Assembly: GCF_001029445.1 (NCBI RefSeq)
Contig: NZ_LDOT01000005.1
Location: 151,682 to 215,681 of the forward strand
Length of the DNA: 64,000 nt
From: Photobacterium aquae
GTDB lineage: Bacteria > Pseudomonadota > Gammaproteobacteria > Enterobacterales > Vibrionaceae
Direction: 5' to 3'
The stretch's first letter is position 1. Every line of letters begins with the position of its first letter. Positions 58,768 to 64,000 of the stretch are shown here, piece after piece. The notes under the pieces were generated by a model. The model did not search any database and was not told the origin of the DNA. It worked only from the letters and a program-made list of their open reading frames with translations. The position numbers and the translations under genes were made by a program.

Positions 58768-59490
58768 GTGGTATCTACTGATAACTTTGGCTCTGACGTC
58801 ATGGTCGAGAGTGACCTGATTGAGCCCCGTGCGTTTAGCGAGCACGATTATATTATCCTGCGTTCTTATGAAGCTGTGGTTGACGGGCTTGCCGCGTTGA
58901 TTGGCCCGTTTTGTGAAATTGTTCTGCATTCATTGGCTGACTTGAATACCTCTGCGATTAAGATCGCCAACGGTGAGAATACCGGTCGTAAAGTCGGGTC
59001 GCCGATCACTGATCTGGCGCTGCGGATGCTGCGCGATATCGAGGGCTCGGAGCGCAACTTCTCCCGCGCCTACTTTACCCGCGCCAAGGGCGGCGACTTG
59101 ATGAAGTCGATCACCATCGCGATCCGCAACGGCGAGAACAATATCATTGGCTTGCTATGTATCAATGTTAACTTGGACGCGCCGTTCTCCCAGATCCTGC
59201 AGTCTTTCATGCCGACAGACGAAGCCAAGCAGGCTGCCTCATCGGTGAACTTTGCCAGTGATGTCGACGAATTGGTGGACCAGACGGTCGAGCGTACCAT
59301 CGAGGAAATCAACGCTGACAAGAACGTGTCGAATAATGCCAAGAACCGCCAAATCGTAATGGAGCTGTTCGACAAGGGGATTTTCGATATCAAAGATGCG
59401 ATTAACCGCGTCGCTGATCGTCTGAATATCTCCAAGCATACGGTTTACCTCTATATCCGTCAGCGTAAGACCGAGGACGGCGAAAAATGA
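58768..59490 (+). CDS. yheO: YheO-like PAS/helix-turn-helix regulator
   Basis: The 240-residue product has an N-terminal YheO/PAS-like sensor domain ([29 protein letters not shown] split over about 27-56; GLLCIN near 128) and a C-terminal helix-turn-helix ([22 protein letters not shown]). The ligand is unknown. The start is a GTG at 58768 preceded by AGGAAG; the first in-frame ATG (58801) lacks a binding site. It overlaps tusD by ATGA. Confidence 0.88.
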   Translation: MVSTDNFGSDVMVESDLIEPRAFSEHDYIILRSYEAVVDGLAALIGPFCEIVLHSLADLNTSAIKIANGENTGRKVGSPITDLALRMLRDIEGSERNFSRAYFTRAKGGDLMKSITIAIRNGENNIIGLLCINVNLDAPFSQILQSFMPTDEAKQAASSVNFASDVDELVDQTVERTIEEINADKNVSNNAKNRQIVMELFDKGIFDIKDAINRVADRLNISKHTVYLYIRQRKTEDGEK

Positions 59491-59879
59491 GTCTCAACTA
59501 TGCCTTGTTGGTGCAGGGGCCGGCCTACGGCACCCAATCGGCCAGAACGGCGTACCAGTTTGCCCTCGCTCTGATCGAAGAGGGGCATACCCTGTCGCGG
59601 GTTTTTTTCTATCAGGATGGGGTGCATAACGGGTCAGCCCTGACTGCGCCGGCTTCTGATGAGTTTGACCTTGTTGCGGGCTGGCAGGCACTTGCCGCTG
59701 AATATGGCGTGGAGCTTCAGACATGCGTCGCCGCGGCTTTGCGGCGTGGGGTGGTGAGCGAGCTTGAAGCCGAGCAGAACCAGCTGCCGGGTAATAACCT
59801 TGCCTCCGGTTTCGAGCAAGCAGGTCTTGGCGGCTTGGCTGAGTCGCTGCTCAGTGCCGATCGCGTCATTCAGTTTTAG
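59487..59879 (+). CDS. tusD: Sulfurtransferase subunit TusD
   Basis: DsrE-fold subunit of the TusBCD sulfur relay for 2-thiouridine in tRNA. The 130-residue product keeps the active cysteine at C80 ([14 protein letters not shown]). It is coupled to yheO and followed by tusC after nine bases. Confidence 0.94.
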   Translation: MSLNYALLVQGPAYGTQSARTAYQFALALIEEGHTLSRVFFYQDGVHNGSALTAPASDEFDLVAGWQALAAEYGVELQTCVAAALRRGVVSELEAEQNQLPGNNLASGFEQAGLGGLAESLLSADRVIQF

Positions 59880-59888
59880 GAGCCAAAA

Positions 59889-60245
59889 ATGAACACATTG
59901 GGTTTTGTTTTTCGTTCTGTACCGCACGGGACTGCGGCGGGGCGTGAGGGGCAAGATGCCATATTGGCCGCTTCCGCTTACAGTGAGGATATTGCCGTGT
60001 TTTTCCATGGTGACGGCGTATTTCAAATCCTCAAAGGGCAGCAGCCGGGACAGGTCTTGTCCCGTGATTACGGGGCTGCTTTCAAATTGTTCGAACTATA
60101 CGACATTGAGCAGGTGTATGTTTGCGCGGCATCGCTGCGTGAGCGCGGTATTGAACCGGCTCAGTTGCTGATTGAGGCCGAAGTGTGCGAATCAGTGCGT
60201 TTTCGTGACGTACTGCATGGCTGTCAGCGCGTGTTGACATTCTGA
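59889..60245 (+). CDS. tusC: Sulfurtransferase subunit TusC
   Basis: Second DsrE-fold subunit of TusBCD, 118 residues, starting MNTLGFVFRSVPHGTAAGREGQD-like sequence with the PHG-AAGREG region common to TusC. AGGAG precedes the ATG. Catalysis is thought to use the TusD cysteine. Confidence 0.92.
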   Translation: MNTLGFVFRSVPHGTAAGREGQDAILAASAYSEDIAVFFHGDGVFQILKGQQPGQVLSRDYGAAFKLFELYDIEQVYVCAASLRERGIEPAQLLIEAEVCESVRFRDVLHGCQRVLTF

Positions 60246-60264
60246 ATCAAGAGACCCCGTCGCT

Positions 60265-60558
60265 ATGTTACATATCCTGACTCGCTCCCCGTTTTCTAGT
60301 CATTCATTCGCTCAATGTCGCTCTTTATTGGCCGAAGGTGATGCAATATTGCTGATCCAAGATGCAGTTGTGGCGATAACAGATACAAATCGTTGGTTTA
60401 CTGACTTTGAGAATGCTGGCGTAAAAATTTATTTACTCGAGCCTGACTTGGCCGCTCGAGGTTTCGGTGCTGACACCAATGGTGAGATTCATATTGTTGA
60501 TTATAAAGGATTTGTGTCGCTTACCGTTGAGCATGAATCACAGATGAAATGGGACTGA
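60265..60558 (+). CDS. tusB: Sulfurtransferase subunit TusB
   Basis: Third subunit of the sulfur relay, 97 residues, starting MLHILTRSPF with GDAILLIQDAV in the middle, as in E. coli TusB. It ends the yheO-tusDCB operon; the str operon promoter follows 80 bases later. Confidence 0.92.
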   Translation: MLHILTRSPFSSHSFAQCRSLLAEGDAILLIQDAVVAITDTNRWFTDFENAGVKIYLLEPDLAARGFGADTNGEIHIVDYKGFVSLTVEHESQMKWD

Positions 60559-60620
60559 ATCCCGTTGTTGAACGCCCGGTATAGGGCTAAAATTCTTCTG
60601 TTCAAGAAATGATCATCTGA

Positions 60621-61112
<492 letters not shown>

Positions 61113-61186
61113 TGGATTCCGTTAAGTAAGGCCAAACACTAAATTATTTGATTTTTGAAGAAACTGAAAAGTTTTGGATAACCTGA

Positions 61187-61678
<492 letters not shown>

Positions 61679-61702
61679 TCACTTACCGGGTAATACCACT
61701 TG

Positions 61703-61729
61703 GGCACAGCAGGCTTTGCCTGCTGTGCC
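61703..61729 (+). other. Strong hairpin between rpsG and fusA
   Basis: Perfect 12-bp stem GGCACAGCAGGC/GCCTGCTGTGCC with a three-base loop. No T tract follows, so it is probably not a terminator. It may adjust relative expression or protect mRNA ends. Confidence 0.55.
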
Positions 61730-61771
61730 TAAACCATACTCTAAGGTTCCCCTTAGCAAGAGGATACTGCC

Positions 61772-63868
61772 GTGGCTCGTAAAACGCCTATCGAGCGCTA
61801 CCGTAACATCGGTATTTGTGCTCACGTTGACGCCGGTAAGACAACCACTACCGAGCGTATCCTGTTTTATACAGGCTTATCTCACAAGATCGGTGAGGTT
61901 CACGATGGCGCTGCTACCATGGACTGGATGGAGCAGGAGCAGGAGCGTGGTATCACTATCACATCTGCTGCCACTACGACCTTCTGGCGTGGTATGGAAG
62001 CTCAGTTCCCAGAACACCGCGTAAATATCATCGATACCCCTGGACACGTTGACTTTACTATCGAAGTAGAGCGTTCATTGCGTGTGCTTGACGGTGCCGT
62101 TGTTGTTTTCTGTGGTTCTTCGGGTGTTGAGCCGCAGTCTGAAACCGTATGGCGTCAGGCTGACAAATACGAAGTACCGCGTATGGTTTTCGTAAACAAG
62201 ATGGACCGTGCTGGTGCTGACTTCCTGCGTGTTGTCGACCAGATCAAGAACCGTCTTGGTGCTAACCCTGTGCCAATCCAGCTAAACATTGGTGCTGAGG
62301 ACGAATTCAAAGGCGTTGTTGACCTTATCAAGATGAAGTCAATCAACTGGGATGAAGCTGATCAGGGTATGTCATTTACCTATGAAGACATCCCGGCTGA
62401 CATGATGGAACTTGCCGAGGAATGGCGTCAGAACCTAGTTGAAGCCGCAGCCGAAGCGTCTGAAGAGCTGATGGACAAGTACCTTGAAGAAGGCGACCTG
62501 TCTGAAGCTGAAATCAAAGCCGGCCTTCGTCAGCGTACTATCGCCAACGAAATCGTGCTTGCAACTTGTGGTTCAGCATTCAAAAACAAAGGTGTTCAGG
62601 CTGTACTTGATGCAGTTATCGAATTCCTGCCTTCGCCGACAGAAGTGAAAGCTATCCGTGGTGAAGACGAAAACGGTGAAGAAGTTGAACGCCACTCTAG
62701 CGATGATGAACCATTCTCAGCGCTTGCGTTCAAGATCGCAACCGACCCATTCGTTGGTAGCTTGACCTTCATGCGCGTTTACTCTGGTGTTGTAAACTCT
62801 GGTGACAGTGTCTACAACTCTGTAAAAGAGAAGCGCGAGCGTTTTGGCCGTATCGTACAGATGCATGCCAACAAGCGTGAAGAAATCAAAGAAATCCGTG
62901 CTGGTGATATTGCAGCAGCAATCGGTCTGAAAAACGTGACAACGGGTGATACTCTGTGTGACGGCGATCATAAAGTGATCCTCGAGCGCATGGACTTCCC
63001 AGAGCCTGTAATTCAGATTGCTGTTGAGCCTCGTTCTAAGGCTGACCAAGAGAAAATGGGTATCGCGCTAGGTAAACTAGCCGCAGAAGACCCGTCATTC
63101 CGTGTTGAAACGGATGAAGAATCTGGCCAGACATTGATCTCGGGTATGGGTGAACTTCACCTGGATATCATCGTTGATCGTATGAAGCGTGAATTCAGCG
63201 TTGAATGTAACGTTGGTAAGCCTCAGGTTGCATACCGTGAAACTATCCGTGGTAAAACGGAAGTGGAAGGGAAGTTTGTGCGCCAGTCAGGTGGTCGCGG
63301 TCAATATGGTCACGTATGGCTGAAAATCGAACCATCGGAGCCTGATGAAGGTTTCGTGTTCGTGGATGAAGTCGTTGGTGGTGCGGTACCTAAAGAGTAC
63401 ATTGGTGCTGTTGCTAAGGGTATCGAAGAGCAGATGAACAACGGTGTGCTTGCGGGCTATCCTGTACTGGATGTCAAGGCAACCCTGTTCGACGGCTCTT
63501 ACCATGACGTCGATTCCAACGAAATGGCATTTAAGATTGCCGGTTCTATGGCATTCAAGAAGGGTGCGCTACAAGCAGAACCTGTTATCCTTGAGCCATT
63601 GATGAAAGTTGAAGTAACCACTCCGGAAGACTGGATGGGTGATGTTGTTGGTGACATTAACCGTCGCCGCGGCATGATCGAAGGTATGGATGAAGGCCCA
63701 GCTGGCCTGAAAATTATCCGTGCCAAAGTGCCTCTTTCGCAAATGTTTGGTTACGCAACTGACTTGCGTTCAGCGACTCAGGGTCGTGCGTCATACTCTA
63801 TGGAATTCAGCGAATACGCTGATGTACCAAAGAATGTCGCCGATGCCATCATCGCAGAACGCGGTTAA
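61772..63868 (+). CDS. fusA: Elongation factor G
   Basis: GTPase that drives ribosomal translocation. The 698-residue product starts with GTG (61772), preceded by GAGG, and has the G1 motif [22 protein letters not shown] (G3) and NKMD (G4), followed by domains II-V. Length matches bacterial EF-G. Confidence 0.98.
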   Translation: MARKTPIERYRNIGICAHVDAGKTTTTERILFYTGLSHKIGEVHDGAATMDWMEQEQERGITITSAATTTFWRGMEAQFPEHRVNIIDTPGHVDFTIEVERSLRVLDGAVVVFCGSSGVEPQSETVWRQADKYEVPRMVFVNKMDRAGADFLRVVDQIKNRLGANPVPIQLNIGAEDEFKGVVDLIKMKSINWDEADQGMSFTYEDIPADMMELAEEWRQNLVEAAAEASEELMDKYLEEGDLSEAEIKAGLRQRTIANEIVLATCGSAFKNKGVQAVLDAVIEFLPSPTEVKAIRGEDENGEEVERHSSDDEPFSALAFKIATDPFVGSLTFMRVYSGVVNSGDSVYNSVKEKRERFGRIVQMHANKREEIKEIRAGDIAAAIGLKNVTTGDTLCDGDHKVILERMDFPEPVIQIAVEPRSKADQEKMGIALGKLAAEDPSFRVETDEESGQTLISGMGELHLDIIVDRMKREFSVECNVGKPQVAYRETIRGKTEVEGKFVRQSGGRGQYGHVWLKIEPSEPDEGFVFVDEVVGGAVPKEYIGAVAKGIEEQMNNGVLAGYPVLDVKATLFDGSYHDVDSNEMAFKIAGSMAFKKGALQAEPVILEPLMKVEVTTPEDWMGDVVGDINRRRGMIEGMDEGPAGLKIIRAKVPLSQMFGYATDLRSATQGRASYSMEFSEYADVPKNVADAIIAERG

Positions 63869-63869
63869 T

Positions 63870-63953
63870 CGCAATATCTATATTGCGCCAATGGCTGTTG
63901 GCGCATAAAATAGCAACTTCTGACGCGCCCCATCATTTTATTTCAATGGGGCG
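63870..63953 (+). other. Three hairpins between fusA and tuf
   Basis: Stems CGCAATA/TATTGCG (63870-63887), GCGCCAA/TTGGCGC (63885-63904) and CGCCCCAT/ATGGGGCG (63926-63953). The first two share three bases and so compete. No T-tract terminator is seen, which fits readthrough into tuf. Confidence 0.45.
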
Positions 63954-63979
63954 TATCACAACTAGGAAGGAACACGATC

Positions 63980-64000
63980 GTGTCTAAAGAAAAATTTGAA
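63980..64000 (+). CDS. tuf: Elongation factor Tu (start only)
   Basis: GTG start followed by codons for SKEKFE, the usual EF-Tu N-terminus, with AGGAAGG about ten bases upstream and fusA before it. Only seven codons are inside the window. Confidence 0.9.

Overview
The window is chromosomal DNA of a gammaproteobacterium of the family Vibrionaceae. The evidence is the gene order hslUV-ftsN-cytR-priA-rpmE-malic enzyme-metJBLF-aphA-ppc-argCBGH(A)-oxyR-mrcA-pilMNOPQ-aroKB-damX-dam-rpe-gph-trpS-pabA-astCAD-crp-kefGB-slyD-fkpA-tus-str, plus two family-specific proteins: a PadR-type AphA and an ArgH fused to N-acetylglutamate synthase. The fairly high GC of ordinary genes would fit Photobacterium or a neighbouring genus, but I cannot fix the genus. 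I see no mobile element, CRISPR array, rRNA or tRNA, and no broken gene.

Layout: 1-5593 (minus strand) carries hslU (cut by the window edge), hslV behind a heat-shock (sigma-32) promoter, ftsN, cytR and priA. 5827-7524 (plus) has rpmE and a short malic enzyme with a perfect FNR box upstream. 7602-12862 is the methionine regulon: metJ, divergent metB-metL, then metF, with tandem MetJ boxes at both control regions. 12930-16512 (minus) has aphA, the low-cell-density quorum-sensing regulator, with a LuxR/HapR-like operator upstream, and ppc. 16855-22190 (plus) is the arginine operon argC-argB-argG-argH(A), preceded by a promoter, a pair of ARG boxes and a 15-codon leader ORF ending in Arg-Arg-Arg-stop. 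22256-25967 holds a DUF3624-like membrane protein and a peroxide-defence cluster (flavoprotein disulfide reductase and peroxiredoxin-glutaredoxin, divergent from oxyR across a full OxyR site). 26047-33165 has mrcA divergent from pilMNOPQ (type IV pilus machine). 33376-40424 (plus) is aroK-aroB-damX-dam, then rpe-gph and trpS. 40537-46230 has pabA and the arginine-succinyltransferase genes astC-astA-astD plus a DUF1338 enzyme. 46254-52747 has crp, yhfA, prkB, yheU, yheT and yheS. 52954-59879 has kefGB, yheV, slyD, slyX, a WD40 lipoprotein, fkpA and yheO-tusD, and 59889-64000 has tusC, tusB and the str operon (rpsL, rpsG, fusA, start of tuf).

Most of the window is conserved housekeeping sequence. 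The most interesting part is the argC leader: a short translated-looking ORF whose last three sense codons are consecutive arginine codons, enclosed in a perfect 10-bp inverted repeat and followed by C-rich RNA. It suggests ribosome-mediated arginine sensing on top of ArgR repression. The usual divergent argE of the vibrio arginine cluster is missing at this place. Secondary points are a possible 35-codon ORF in the aphA leader, a six-codon ORF with hairpin in front of astC, and several clean operator sites (MetJ, OxyR, FNR, CRP, sigma-32).
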